DNA of 64,000 bases from contig NZ_CANMQQ010000003.1 of the NCBI RefSeq assembly GCF_947500045.1, positions 186,001 through 250,000 on the forward strand, given 5' to 3'. The position numbers and the translations under genes were made by a program. Shown one piece after another: positions 8,270-17,479 of the stretch (position 1 is its first letter; the number at the start of each line of letters is the position of its first letter). This stretch comes from an uncultured Ruegeria sp. (lineage in GTDB: Bacteria; Pseudomonadota; Alphaproteobacteria; Rhodobacterales; Rhodobacteraceae). Below the pieces are notes generated by a model that saw only the letters and a list, made by a program, of their open reading frames with translations, did not search any database and was not told where the DNA came from.

Positions 8270-9244
8270 ATGAATTTTCTCAGACTTGCCGCAATCATGG
8301 CCGCAACCCCCATCGTGGCATTTTCCGATCCCCTGCCCAGCTGGACAGACTCGGCCTCAAAACAGCAGATCATTGAATTTGTCGATGCCGTGACAAACCC
8401 GTCGGGAGAAAGCTATGTCACGCCTGCCGACCGGATTGCCGTGTTTGACAATGACGGCACTCTTTGGGCTGAACAGCCCGTCTATTTACAATTCATCTTC
8501 GCCATGGACCGGCTGGCCGAGCTTGCGGAACAAGACCCATCGATCCTTACATCTCCGGCGCTGAAAGCCGCGGCAGAGGGCGATTTGCAAACCATATTGC
8601 AGGGCGGGCATGAGGCACTGATTGAGGTGGTAAATGCGTCGCATTCAGGTAGCAGCGTCGAGGAATTCCAAGATGCAGTGGCCACGTGGCTGGAAACGTC
8701 GCGACATCCAGAAACCAATCTGCCCTACGACCAGATGACCTATCAACCGATGGTCGAACTGTTGCGCTATCTACGGGACGAGGATTTCAAAACCTATATC
8801 GTCTCAGGCGGGGGGCTGCATTTCATGCGTGTTTTTGCGGAAGACGCATATGGCATCCCACCTGAGCAAATCCTGGGCACCTATGGCGAGACGACCTATG
8901 ACCTCTCTGACGGCGTGCCTGTAATCAACAAGGCCCCCGGCATCGCCTTTATCGACGATAAGGAAGGCAAACCGATCAACATCGAACGCACTATCGGAAA
9001 GCGCCCCATTTTTGCCGGAGGAAACTCGGACGGGGATTTCGCGATGCTTGAATGGACCACAGCAGGCGACGGACCTCGGATGGGCATTCTGATCCATCAT
9101 ACAGATCCAGATCGCGAATGGGCGTATGATCGAGAAAGCCCGATAGGGCGGTTGGTCGATGGTCTGGACAAAGGACCCGATATGGGCTGGGTCATAGTTG
9201 ATATGGCCAACGACTGGTCACGCATCTACACTGGGGCAAACTAA
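8270..9244 (+). CDS. exported HAD-superfamily phosphatase
   Basis: A 324-residue protein with a likely signal peptide (cleavage near residue 19-20, AFSDP). Motif I, DNDGT (D60, D62 in 'VFDNDGTLW'), gives the nucleophile and acid of HAD phosphatases. 'YIVSGGGL' is motif II, and 'GGNSDGDFAML' holds the acidic motif IV. It belongs to the secreted, phosphoserine-phosphatase-like HAD group. The position beside a sulfatase suggests external organic phosphate and sulfate scavenging, which is inference. GAGG lies 7 bases before the ATG. Confidence 0.85.
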   Translation: MNFLRLAAIMAATPIVAFSDPLPSWTDSASKQQIIEFVDAVTNPSGESYVTPADRIAVFDNDGTLWAEQPVYLQFIFAMDRLAELAEQDPSILTSPALKAAAEGDLQTILQGGHEALIEVVNASHSGSSVEEFQDAVATWLETSRHPETNLPYDQMTYQPMVELLRYLRDEDFKTYIVSGGGLHFMRVFAEDAYGIPPEQILGTYGETTYDLSDGVPVINKAPGIAFIDDKEGKPINIERTIGKRPIFAGGNSDGDFAMLEWTTAGDGPRMGILIHHTDPDREWAYDRESPIGRLVDGLDKGPDMGWVIVDMANDWSRIYTGAN

Positions 9245-9267
9245 GCAACCCGGATCACTGCGCGCCC

Positions 9268-10680
9268 ATGTGGACATTGCTCGTCTCGTTTTTTCTGTTT
9301 GGTCTCTATTGCGTAGCGGTCTTCTTCTCTGTTCGCGCGGCGCAGACTGCGCGCACGCCACAAGGTGCGGTGGGTTGGGTCGTGTTCCTTTTGACCGCGC
9401 CAGTGTTTGGCGTACCGCTCTATCTGTTTCTTGGGCACCATCGCTTTAAGGGTTACCGCATTGCGCGGCAGGAAAGTGAACGCGTGGTCGAGGGGATCAA
9501 GACTTTTGCGGATTTCTCGAAACCTGATCCAAAGACGATGCGGATCAATCCCCGACCGTTCGAGGCACTGGCCCATTTGCCCGTGTCACGCGGGAACGGC
9601 GCCGAGTTGCTGATCGACGGGAATGCCACGTTCAATGCCATACTTGCCGCCATTGATGAGGCTAAAAACTATGTCCTGATCCAGTTTTACATCGTCAGAG
9701 ATGATGAGCTGGGCCGCAAAGTGCAGGAACGGCTGATTGCAGCTGTAAATCGTGGCGTACATGTTCGGTTCATGACCGATGCTGTGGGCAGCTATGGCCT
9801 GCCCTCAAGCTATCTGGAAACCCTGCGCGAGGCCGGTGTCGACGTGGCCGATCCGCGCGAACAGCGTGGGCCCAATTTTCGTTTTCAACTGAATTATCGC
9901 AATCACCGAAAGACCGTGATCATCGATGGCGAGACCGGTTTTATCGGTGGCCACAACATCGGGGTCGAGTATCTGGGGCAGAGCCCTCGTTTCGGCCGCT
10001 GGCGCGATACGCATATCAAAATGACCGGTCATGTCGTTCGACAATTACAACTGATTTTTTCCGAAGATTGGCACTGGGCCCGCAACGAAGACCTGATTGA
10101 TCAGCTCGATTGGGCTGGCAGTGAATCTGATCAGGATATGAACGCCTTGCTAGTGGCGACTGGTCCGGGCGACGACACTGAAACGGGCGCGATGATGTTC
10201 TTTTCAGCCATTGCCGAGGCCAAGGAACGGCTGTGGATCGCCTCACCCTATTTTGTGCCCGATATCGACATCATGACCGCGTTGCAGCACGCGGCATTGC
10301 GTGGTGTGGATGTGCGCATACTTGTGCCGGATATCATCGACCATCGTCTGCCTTGGTTGGCTGCCTTTGCATATTTCGATGAAATCCGCGACTGCGGCGC
10401 CCGCGTGTTTCGTTATACGGATGGCTTCATGCACCAAAAGGTGTTTGTCGTCGACGACACTCTGGCCGCGGTCGGCACCACAAATCTGGATAACCGATCC
10501 TTTCGCCTGAACTTTGAAGCGATGGCTCTGTTCTTTGATTCCCGCGCGGCGGAAGCGACAGCAACAATGCTAGAGACCGATTTCGCCGCAAGTTATGAGT
10601 TGACGCGCGCCCTGCCCCAGCAACCGTTCCATATCCGATTTGGCGCGCCGCTCGCACGACTGTTTGCACCAATCCTCTAG
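9268..10680 (+). CDS. cls: cardiolipin synthase, phospholipase D family
   Basis: A 470-residue membrane enzyme that condenses phosphatidylglycerol to cardiolipin. Two N-terminal transmembrane helices (about residues 3-25 and 33-55) are followed by two HKD catalytic motifs: H213-x-K215-x4-D220 in 'NHRKTVIID', and H389-x-K391-x4-D396 in 'MHQKVFVVDD'. It starts 23 bases after the HAD gene and may share its transcript. Its stop overlaps that of the convergent ion-channel gene by 4 bases. Confidence 0.92.
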   Translation: MWTLLVSFFLFGLYCVAVFFSVRAAQTARTPQGAVGWVVFLLTAPVFGVPLYLFLGHHRFKGYRIARQESERVVEGIKTFADFSKPDPKTMRINPRPFEALAHLPVSRGNGAELLIDGNATFNAILAAIDEAKNYVLIQFYIVRDDELGRKVQERLIAAVNRGVHVRFMTDAVGSYGLPSSYLETLREAGVDVADPREQRGPNFRFQLNYRNHRKTVIIDGETGFIGGHNIGVEYLGQSPRFGRWRDTHIKMTGHVVRQLQLIFSEDWHWARNEDLIDQLDWAGSESDQDMNALLVATGPGDDTETGAMMFFSAIAEAKERLWIASPYFVPDIDIMTALQHAALRGVDVRILVPDIIDHRLPWLAAFAYFDEIRDCGARVFRYTDGFMHQKVFVVDDTLAAVGTTNLDNRSFRLNFEAMALFFDSRAAEATATMLETDFAASYELTRALPQQPFHIRFGAPLARLFAPIL

Positions 10681-11111
10681 TTCAGAAACCGCTCTTCAAA
10701 CACTCGCGTCATGAGGGCCACCAAGAATGCAGTAGACAGCCCAAAGGACAACAGACCAGTTACCGACGCAAATGCACCAAATATGCGCAAACCTTCACCC
10801 AACACGATGTCGCCGTAGCCCAGCGTCGTGAAGGTCACCAACGAGAAGTAAAGGGCCGAGTTCCAATCTGGCAGCACATCCCCCCACACCCAGACGATCG
10901 CCCAGATCCAGACCTGAACCGTATGGGTCAGAACGATAAACATAAGCGCCACGCTGATCGGGCCCGCAGTCGCGAGGATAGTGCTGCGTGTCTCCCAATT
11001 CGCGACCAGCTTGCGAATGACCAGAACGCACCATGTCAGCAGCATGATTTCGATCAGAAAACAAATGCCAAGATAGAAGCTGCCCCAAATGATCTGTTGC
11101 GACAATGTCAT
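10677..11111 (-). CDS. small potassium-channel-like protein (ion channel domain)
   Basis: A 144-residue protein with three or four hydrophobic helices and a pore loop 'FTTLGYGD' that contains the K+ selectivity filter T-x-G-Y-G-D. It lacks a cytoplasmic RCK or nucleotide-binding domain. I chose the ATG at 11111. An in-frame ATG at 11144 and a longer frame to 11363 also exist, but the latter nears and overlaps the divergent ABC gene and its extra residues look non-coding. Confidence 0.78.
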   Translation of the reverse strand: MTLSQQIIWGSFYLGICFLIEIMLLTWCVLVIRKLVANWETRSTILATAGPISVALMFIVLTHTVQVWIWAIVWVWGDVLPDWNSALYFSLVTFTTLGYGDIVLGEGLRIFGAFASVTGLLSFGLSTAFLVALMTRVFEERFLN

Positions 11112-11269
11112 GTAAACGGCCTTTACTCTGATCACGGCCAGCATGGGGCTTTCGCGCGCTCTGGACAACCCCGCGCCCAAGTGGACGGCTGCGGCGAATA
11201 GAACCAATCTCTGCTCTGGACACTGGCGTGCTGCGTTGCACATTGTGACGGAGCCAGTTGAGAGGTCGC

Positions 11270-11917
11270 ATGCTGCTATCGATTGATCACGTTCGAAAAT
11301 CCTATCCCGGCGGGCGGCCTGTCCTGAATGACGTCTCGCTGGCTTTGGAACAGGGCGAGACATTGGCGCTGACCGGTGAAAGCGGCAGTGGCAAAAGCAC
11401 GCTGCTGCACCTTGTGGCAGCTTTGGACGGTTTCGACGGCGGCGAGATCACGCTGGACGGAAGCCCCATGTCCCGGTTGAACGATGTTGAGCAGGCAGCA
11501 TTGCGCCGCAGCACACTGTCGCTGGTCTTTCAGCAATTCAACTTGATCCCGTCGCTAACAGTTGATCAGAATCTTTCAATCCACGCTCGGCTTGCAGGGC
11601 GGGAAGATCCGGAATGGACCGCACACCTGACAGAGCGTCTAGGCCTGTCCGATCTAAAAGACCGCTACCCCGAAAGCCTTTCGGGCGGCCAGCAGCAGCG
11701 GGTCGCCATTGGGCGCGCCATGGCAATCCGGCCTCGATTATTGTTGGCGGATGAACCCACAGGCAATCTGGATGAAACGGCCAGCGCGGTGGTGCTGGAC
11801 CTGATGCTCTCTTTGGTTGCTGACACCGGTGCCGCGCTCTTGCTGGTCACCCACTCGATTGAAATTGCCGCCCGACTTGATCACCGGGCGCACCTGACGG
11901 GTGGGCGCATTGAATGA
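11270..11917 (+). CDS. ABC transporter ATP-binding protein (LolD/MacB-like)
   Basis: A 215-residue ATPase. Walker A GESGSGKST is at residues 36-44, then the Q-loop 'LVFQQFNL', the signature 'LSGGQQQR', and Walker B 'LLLADEPT'. The order and the partner permease are those of the LolD/MacB/FtsE group that works with FtsX-type membrane proteins. GAGAGG precedes the ATG; an upstream TTG at 11258 is less likely. The stop overlaps the permease start by 4 bases. With the next two genes it forms an operon. Confidence 0.92.
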   Translation: MLLSIDHVRKSYPGGRPVLNDVSLALEQGETLALTGESGSGKSTLLHLVAALDGFDGGEITLDGSPMSRLNDVEQAALRRSTLSLVFQQFNLIPSLTVDQNLSIHARLAGREDPEWTAHLTERLGLSDLKDRYPESLSGGQQQRVAIGRAMAIRPRLLLADEPTGNLDETASAVVLDLMLSLVADTGAALLLVTHSIEIAARLDHRAHLTGGRIE

Positions 11918-14328
11918 ACCGTCCTGCGGTCCATGCGCTACTGTCGCATTGGCGAGCGCACCCTTTGCAATTGATGACCCTTTTGACGGGTATCGCCTTG
12001 GCAACCTGTCTCTGGTCGGCCGTACAGGCCATCAACACCGAGGCCCGCGCCAGCTATGACCGCGCGAACGCCCAGCTTGCCATCGGACAATTCGACGAAC
12101 TTCGCGCATCAGGTTCGCTGATCCCGTTGTCGCGCTATTCAGAACTCAGGCGCGCGGGCTGGCAGGTGGCCGCCATCCTAGAAGGCAGGTTGCGTGCAGA
12201 TGGCCGTTCGGTGCGCCTGATGGGGGTGGACATGGTCGCCTATCCCGCCCTGCCCGCCATCTCACAGATCGAGCAAAGCGCGGATGCCCCAAACCCGGCT
12301 GATATGCTGACAGCGCCGGGGCGGTTACTGATGTCGCCCAAGCTTGCGCCGCTGTTTCAATCGGCAGACGGATTTCCACCGGTTATCACCAGCACAGCGC
12401 TGCCGCCTGATCTGGTGCTGACCGATATCGGCGTGGCCGAGAATCTGTTGAACCAACCCGGTCAGATTTCCCGGCTGGTCATCCTGCCGGATCAGCCCCG
12501 TGGCGTTCCGCCCCTTTCAGAAATCGCGTCAGACCTTCAACGCATCACACCGTCAACGCAGCTGGATACCGCGCAGCTCACCGATAGTTTTCACTTGAAC
12601 CTATCAGCCTTCGGCCTGCTCTCGTTCGCGGTTGGTCTGTTCATCGTTCACGGCACCGTAGGCCTCGCCTTTGCGCAAAGGCGCGGCACCATCCGCACGC
12701 TACGTGCGTTGGGTCTGCCCATGCGAAACCTGATCTGGATCGGCCTGAGTGAACTGCTGCTGTTGGCCCTGATCGGAGGTGTGTTCGGGCTTGTTCTGGG
12801 ATATTTCCTTGCGGGCGCATTAATACCAGATGTAGCCGCCACCTTACGCGGTCTCTACGGCGCGCCGATAGATGGCCAAATGTCGTTGCGCCCGCGATGG
12901 GTTGCTGCAGGTCTTGCGATGGCAACGGGCGGCACACTGGCGGCCAGCGGGCACGCGCTTTGGCGGCTTTCGCGCATGCCCATCCTTGCCGGACCGGGAT
13001 TACAAGCCTGGGGCGGAGGTAAAGCATCCGCTTTGATCACAGGCATGTGCGGCCTTGCCCTGCTTGCTGCAGGTGCCATCGCATATTTTACTTTCGGCGG
13101 GTTGATCGCGGGATTTGCACTGCTCGCCGGAGTGTTGACCGGGGCTGCATTGTTGCTGCCCCTTTTGCTGTCGGCTGTATTGGCGCTGTTTATTCAGCGG
13201 GCAAAAACTCCGGTTTCACAGTGGGTTCTGGCCGATATGCGCGCGCAATTGCCCGGTCTTTCGCTGGCGCTGATGGCCTTGCTGCTGGCACTAGCCGCAA
13301 ATATCGGAGTAGGAACAATGGTTTCAAGCTTCCGCCTAACCTTCACCGGCTGGCTGGATCAACGCCTGACTTCCGAGCTTTATGTGACCGCTGCGGATGA
13401 TACACAAGCGGCAGACATAACCGAATGGCTGGCGCCACGGGTGTCGGCGATCCTCCCCATACGAAGCACTGAGTTGGCCCATGAAACCGGGCCTTTGTTT
13501 CTGTACGGGATCGTTGATCACGAAAGCTATCGTCTCAATTGGCCCCTGATCGCTGAAGGACCAGACGTTTGGGATAACGTCCTGAACCACGGTGCAGTCC
13601 TGATCAACGAACAACTTGCCCGCCGCGCGGATTTGTGGCCCGGAGACACAGTGGCGATCACACCCGAGCATATTTTGCAAATCGCAGGCGTCTATTCCGA
13701 CTATGGAAACCCAACCGGTCAGGCGATCGTTTCTATGCCGCTGCTCAATCAGATTGCCCCGAATACAGAAACCCGGCGCTTTGGTGTCCGTGTTGCACCG
13801 GATCAGGCTTCGGATTTGGTGCAGAGTTTACGCGCCCAGTTTGACCTATCGCCCACGGCAGTGGTTCAACAAGCGGCCATGAAGGCACGATCGATGGCCA
13901 TCTTCGAGAAAACTTTCGTAATCACCTCGGCGCTGAACGTGCTGACCCTGGGCGTCGCGGGCTTTGCGATCCTGACCAGTCTGCTGACATTGTGGACTCA
14001 GCGCCTTCCCCAAGTCGCCCCGGTCTGGGCGTTGGGCCTGACCCGCGCGCAGCTCGCCCGGCTGGAGGTTTTGCGCAGCGTCCTGCTTGCAGCATTAACT
14101 GCCTGCCTGGCTTTGCCATTGGGATTGATCCTCGCCTGGGTATTGCTGACGATAATTAACGTGCAGGCATTCGGCTGGCGTCTGCCCATGCAGCTATTCC
14201 CCGGTGATTGGCTTGCTCTGTTCCTTTTGACTTTGGCCGCCGCTGTTTTGGCGGCAGCCTTGCCCGCTCTGCGATTGCTCCGGTTGCCGCCTGCCGCTTT
14301 GCTGAGGGTTTTCGCCAGTGAGCGTTAG
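11914..14328 (+). CDS. FtsX-like (MacB/LolC type) ABC transporter permease
   Basis: An 804-residue inner-membrane protein with a first transmembrane helix near residues 20-37, a large periplasmic part, then FtsX-type helix groups at about residues 230-320 and 655-795, and extra helices at about 370-470 between them. This is the doubled, 10-helix layout of lipoprotein- or lipid-related exporters of the AttF/AttG kind. It is translationally coupled to the ATPase gene (ATGA) and overlaps the next gene by 11 bases. Confidence 0.88.
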   Translation: MNRPAVHALLSHWRAHPLQLMTLLTGIALATCLWSAVQAINTEARASYDRANAQLAIGQFDELRASGSLIPLSRYSELRRAGWQVAAILEGRLRADGRSVRLMGVDMVAYPALPAISQIEQSADAPNPADMLTAPGRLLMSPKLAPLFQSADGFPPVITSTALPPDLVLTDIGVAENLLNQPGQISRLVILPDQPRGVPPLSEIASDLQRITPSTQLDTAQLTDSFHLNLSAFGLLSFAVGLFIVHGTVGLAFAQRRGTIRTLRALGLPMRNLIWIGLSELLLLALIGGVFGLVLGYFLAGALIPDVAATLRGLYGAPIDGQMSLRPRWVAAGLAMATGGTLAASGHALWRLSRMPILAGPGLQAWGGGKASALITGMCGLALLAAGAIAYFTFGGLIAGFALLAGVLTGAALLLPLLLSAVLALFIQRAKTPVSQWVLADMRAQLPGLSLALMALLLALAANIGVGTMVSSFRLTFTGWLDQRLTSELYVTAADDTQAADITEWLAPRVSAILPIRSTELAHETGPLFLYGIVDHESYRLNWPLIAEGPDVWDNVLNHGAVLINEQLARRADLWPGDTVAITPEHILQIAGVYSDYGNPTGQAIVSMPLLNQIAPNTETRRFGVRVAPDQASDLVQSLRAQFDLSPTAVVQQAAMKARSMAIFEKTFVITSALNVLTLGVAGFAILTSLLTLWTQRLPQVAPVWALGLTRAQLARLEVLRSVLLAALTACLALPLGLILAWVLLTIINVQAFGWRLPMQLFPGDWLALFLLTLAAAVLAAALPALRLLRLPPAALLRVFASER

Positions 14329-15352
14329 AGCATTCATCATATTTGTCCTGCTCCCGATAACCAGCTGGGCGCAGGGCTATGCAGGGCTTGGCGGCAGCGC
14401 AGAAGGATTCACGCGACCTGTTCCGGGCTACAGCTTTCAGTTCCCCATGGATCACGGCCCGCATCCATCATACCGAATCGAATGGTGGTATCTGACAGCA
14501 AACCTCAAAGATGCCGAGGGCCGCGACTATGGCATTCAGTGGACCTTGTTCCGATCCGCCCTGAAGCCATCTGAAGCGGAAGGTTGGCAAAGCCCCCAGA
14601 TTTGGATGGGGCACGCTGCGGTGACCACACCTGAAAACCACTATTTCGCGGAACGGTTATCCCGCGGCGGCATCGGGCAAGCCGGTGTCACAGCTGATCC
14701 GTTTGAGGCCTGGATCGACGAATGGCACATGCGCGGCGACGATTTGAATACCTTAAGCCTGACCGCCAATGGATCAGACTTTGGTTATGATCTCAAACTA
14801 GCGGCGCAGGGGCCCTTGGTGTTTCATGGCGATGCGGGATATTCGGTGAAATCGGCTGATGGTCAGGCCAGTTACTATTACTCACAGCCATTCTTTGCGG
14901 TCGAAGGCATCCTGCACTTGCCTGACCAAGACGTCGAAGTCACCGGCAAAGGCTGGTTGGATCGTGAGTGGTCGTCGCAACCGCTTGCCCAAGATCAAAG
15001 CGGCTGGGACTGGTTCTCGCTCAGCTTTGATAGCGGCGACAAACTGATGGCATTCCGGTTGCGCGGAGATCGTGGGGATTTCACCGCCGCGACGTGGATT
15101 GATTCGAACGGGCAAACCATGCCCCTGCCCGATGGTTCTGTTATGTTAGATCCACTTGAATCCACCCGGGTGGCACAACGTGATGTTCCAACCCGATGGC
15201 GTGTTTCATTGCTGGATCATAACGTCGATGTCGAAGTATCTGCCCTGACACCCAAGGCCTGGATGGGGACTCGATTCGAATACTGGGAAGGCCCAGTTAC
15301 CGTCTCAGGCAGCCATGCAGGACGCGGGTATCTTGAGATGACCGGATACTGA
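14318..15352 (+). CDS. AttH/CrtC-like lipocalin-type protein
   Basis: A 344-residue secreted protein. A signal peptide ends near residue 18-19 (SWAQG). The body shows the AttH / carotenoid 1,2-hydratase fold pattern: 'RIEWWYLTANL', 'GIQWTLFR', and the motif 'VTGKGWLDREWSSQPL'. Annotators often label such proteins CrtC or hydroxyneurosporene synthase, but with an ABC-FtsX pair upstream it matches the Agrobacterium AttEFGH arrangement rather than carotenoid synthesis. It probably handles a lipophilic ligand in the periplasm. The GTG start overlaps the permease end. Confidence 0.85.
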   Translation: MSVRAFIIFVLLPITSWAQGYAGLGGSAEGFTRPVPGYSFQFPMDHGPHPSYRIEWWYLTANLKDAEGRDYGIQWTLFRSALKPSEAEGWQSPQIWMGHAAVTTPENHYFAERLSRGGIGQAGVTADPFEAWIDEWHMRGDDLNTLSLTANGSDFGYDLKLAAQGPLVFHGDAGYSVKSADGQASYYYSQPFFAVEGILHLPDQDVEVTGKGWLDREWSSQPLAQDQSGWDWFSLSFDSGDKLMAFRLRGDRGDFTAATWIDSNGQTMPLPDGSVMLDPLESTRVAQRDVPTRWRVSLLDHNVDVEVSALTPKAWMGTRFEYWEGPVTVSGSHAGRGYLEMTGY

Positions 15353-15394
15353 ACCCAGCTAATTGGTGTGAGCAAACATAATTGTCAAAAAGAA

Positions 15395-15430
15395 AAAACA
15401 GAGAGCAGGTTCCCCTAACCCTCTGTTTTT
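15395..15430. terminator. bidirectional terminator between attH-like gene and tRNA-Leu
   Basis: Perfect 10-bp arms AAAAACAGAG/CTCTGTTTTT enclose a second small stem GGTT/AACC. It ends in T-rich sequence on both strands, so it can serve the AttH operon on + and the tRNA on -. Confidence 0.8.
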
Positions 15431-15434
15431 ACTT

Positions 15435-15520
15435 TGGTACCCAAGGCCGGACTCGAACCGGCACGTCCGTTAGGACGGGGGATTTTGAATCCCCTGCGTC
15501 TACCATTCCGCCACTTGGGC
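15435..15520 (-). tRNA. tRNA-Leu (anticodon CAA)
   Basis: On the minus strand an 86-base cloverleaf with acceptor GCCCAAG/CTTGGGT, encoded CCA end, a D arm, anticodon stem GGGGA/TCCCC around loop TTCAAAA (anticodon CAA), a long class II variable arm, and T arm GCCGG-TTCGAGT-CCGGC. The long variable arm and the 'GGCGGAAT' D-arm start support Leu. It reads UUG codons. Confidence 0.95.
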
Positions 15521-15665
15521 CACGACCACTGAATTACCGCCCTACCGCGGGAAGGTCCAGAGGCAAAAAACAACCACTGCATCGATTGTTTCATCACCGG
15601 AGGTTGACGGTCAGACAGGTGCATGGTTTGGCTTGCAGCAACTGTTACCGGGATAATTGTTCTTC

Positions 15666-16244
15666 ATGTTGCGATCACTTTATGACTGGACCCTTCGTCT
15701 GGCAGAACACCCTCATGCATTGTGGGCGCTGGCCATCGTGGCTTTTGTTGAGAGTTCATTCTTTCCGATTCCACCCGATGTCCTGATGATTCCCATGATC
15801 ATTGCGCGACCATCGCGCGCTTGGCTGATCGCCACTGTCGCCTTGGTGGCATCTGTATTGGGTGGAATGCTGGGCTACGCCATCGGAGCGTTCTTCTACG
15901 AAAGCCTCGGTCAGCCCATACTCGAAGCCATGGGCAAAGCCCACGCGATGGAAGAATTCAATGCACGTTTCAATGATTTCGGTTTCTGGGCCGTACTCGC
16001 GGCAGGGGTGACTCCGTTCCCATACAAGGTCATCACCATCATGTCCGGTTGGACTGGTATGCCACTGGGGACTTTCATCGCCACTTCGATTTTGGCACGC
16101 GCGTTGCGGTTCTTCCTTGTCGCCGGACTGCTGTGGAAATTTGGTGAGCCAATCCGCGATTTCATCGAAAAGCGGTTGGGTCTGATGTTCACCTTGTTCA
16201 TCGTCCTGCTGTTTGGTGGCTTCCTTATTGTGAAGTACCTATGA
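15666..16244 (+). CDS. yqaA: YqaA family DedA-like (VTT domain) membrane protein
   Basis: A 192-residue inner-membrane protein with about five hydrophobic segments. 'ESSFFPIPPDVLMIPMI' with the conserved E-x-x-x-x-P-(I/L)-P-x-(D/E) and a later 'GVTPFPYKVITIMSGW' are typical of YqaA/DedA proteins with the SNARE-associated (VTT) domain, thought to act in lipid or membrane-potential homeostasis. It is coupled to dsbB by a 4-base ATGA overlap. A TTG at 15657 is an alternative start. Confidence 0.9.
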   Translation: MLRSLYDWTLRLAEHPHALWALAIVAFVESSFFPIPPDVLMIPMIIARPSRAWLIATVALVASVLGGMLGYAIGAFFYESLGQPILEAMGKAHAMEEFNARFNDFGFWAVLAAGVTPFPYKVITIMSGWTGMPLGTFIATSILARALRFFLVAGLLWKFGEPIRDFIEKRLGLMFTLFIVLLFGGFLIVKYL

Positions 16245-16702
16245 CCAAGAAAACGCTCATCCTGATTGCGACCGCAGGTTCGGCCGCCCTATTGTTGGGC
16301 GCCTGGGGATTTCAATACATCGGCGGGTTGTCGCCCTGCAAAATGTGCATCTGGCAACGCTACCCGCACGGCGCTGCAGTCGTTCTGGGCGTGCTTGCGT
16401 TCGCCTTTCTGGGCATTCGTCCATTGCCCCTGCTGGGCGCCCTGGCTGCAGCCACGACCGCAGGGGTCGGTTTCTTCCATGCCGGGGTCGAGCAAGGCTG
16501 GTGGGAAGGTCCAGCGACCTGCACATCCGGCGATATCGGTGGCCTCAGCGCAGAAGAGCTGTTGAATCAGATCATGTCCGCACCATTGGTGCGGTGCGAT
16601 GAAATCCCGTGGGAGATGTTCGGCGTTTCAATGGCGGGCTGGAACGGGCTGATATCGGCTGGTCTGGTTCTTGTTTGGATCGCGGCCTGGCGGGCACGTT
16701 AG
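16241..16702 (+). CDS. dsbB: disulfide bond formation protein B
   Basis: A 153-residue four-helix membrane protein that passes electrons from DsbA to quinone. The first redox pair is C32-x-x-C35 in 'SPCKMCIWQR', after transmembrane helix 1. The second pair sits in the second periplasmic loop ('ATCTSGDIG' and 'LVRCDEIPW'), followed by 'FGVSMAGWN', which is typical of the short alphaproteobacterial DsbB. It is translationally coupled to yqaA. Confidence 0.92.
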   Translation: MTKKTLILIATAGSAALLLGAWGFQYIGGLSPCKMCIWQRYPHGAAVVLGVLAFAFLGIRPLPLLGALAAATTAGVGFFHAGVEQGWWEGPATCTSGDIGGLSAEELLNQIMSAPLVRCDEIPWEMFGVSMAGWNGLISAGLVLVWIAAWRAR

Positions 16703-16705
16703 GCG

Positions 16706-17293
16706 CTATAGCTGATCCAGTTCGGCATCCCAGTAAAGGAAATCGATCCAGCTGTCATGCAGATGGTTCGGTGGGAATTTGCGGCCGATATTCCTTAGGG
16801 CTTCTGCGTGGGGCTGCCGAGGAGGTTTGTTCAAAGACATTCTGGCTTGTCGAAGCGACTTTGATCCCTTGCGCAGGTTGCACGGGCTACAGGCCGCCAC
16901 GACGTTTTGCCAACTGGTGACACCCCCAGCAGCGCGCGGAACGACATGATCGAATGTTAAATCTCCGCGGCTACCGCAGTACTGACACTTGAATTCGTCC
17001 CGCAGAAATAAATTAAAGCGCGTGAAGGCCACGCGCTTTCTGGGTTTCACATAATCTTTCAGAACAACGACCGAGGGTATTCGGATCTCGGTACTCGGGC
17101 TTCGGACAACTTCGTCATATTCGGCCACAATATCCACACGATCCAGCCAGGCGGCTTTTATCGCCTCCTGCCAAGGCCACAAAGATAACGGATAATAGGA
17201 AAGCGGGCGATAATCGGCGTTCAGAACCAATGCCGGATGATGCCTGAGCGCACCGGGTTCCCTGACAAATTCGGTCCTGAAGTCTCCGTCCAT
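16706..17293 (-). CDS. HNH endonuclease family protein
   Basis: A 195-residue protein with a McrA-like HNH nuclease domain at about residues 95-150. It shows a zinc knuckle CQYC, then 'LTFDHVVPRAAGG' with the conserved D-H, the Asn in 'SWQNVVAAC', and a second C-x-x-C ('CSPCN'). Such free-standing HNH proteins are widespread in alphaproteobacteria with no proven role. I chose the ATG at 17293; the longer frame adds 19 residues without a better start. It converges with dsbB. Confidence 0.88.
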   Translation of the reverse strand: MDGDFRTEFVREPGALRHHPALVLNADYRPLSYYPLSLWPWQEAIKAAWLDRVDIVAEYDEVVRSPSTEIRIPSVVVLKDYVKPRKRVAFTRFNLFLRDEFKCQYCGSRGDLTFDHVVPRAAGGVTSWQNVVAACSPCNLRKGSKSLRQARMSLNKPPRQPHAEALRNIGRKFPPNHLHDSWIDFLYWDAELDQL

Positions 17294-17460
17294 AACAGAA
17301 TCGCTCCTCGCACTCAGCTGCCCGTTTTTTGACACCAGAGCGGGGAACACCCGCCCCGGCCTTTATTCAACTATATCTCGTGTTTAAACTCTTACAAGTG
17401 CCGAGTTCACACAACATCTCGAGTATTGCTTATGCTCAATCCGTAACAGATTGGTGACAG

Positions 17461-17469
17461 TTATCCACA
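17461..17469 (+). promoter_or_regulatory. perfect DnaA-box-like 9-mer
   Basis: TTATCCACA matches the DnaA box consensus exactly and lies 11 bases before the pseudouridine synthase start. It is a lone copy; about one chance match per window this size is not surprising. Confidence 0.3.
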
Positions 17470-17479
17470 GGTTGCACTG

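Noticed and set aside
14318-15352. Carotenoid or photosynthesis gene cluster
   Set aside because: The CrtC-like gene belongs with an ABC-FtsX pair, and the squalene/phytoene synthase relative at 21531 is in another context; no other crt or puf genes occur.
17461-17469. Replication origin
   Set aside because: Only one DnaA box, no cluster of boxes, no AT-rich unwinding element, no dnaA or parAB nearby.
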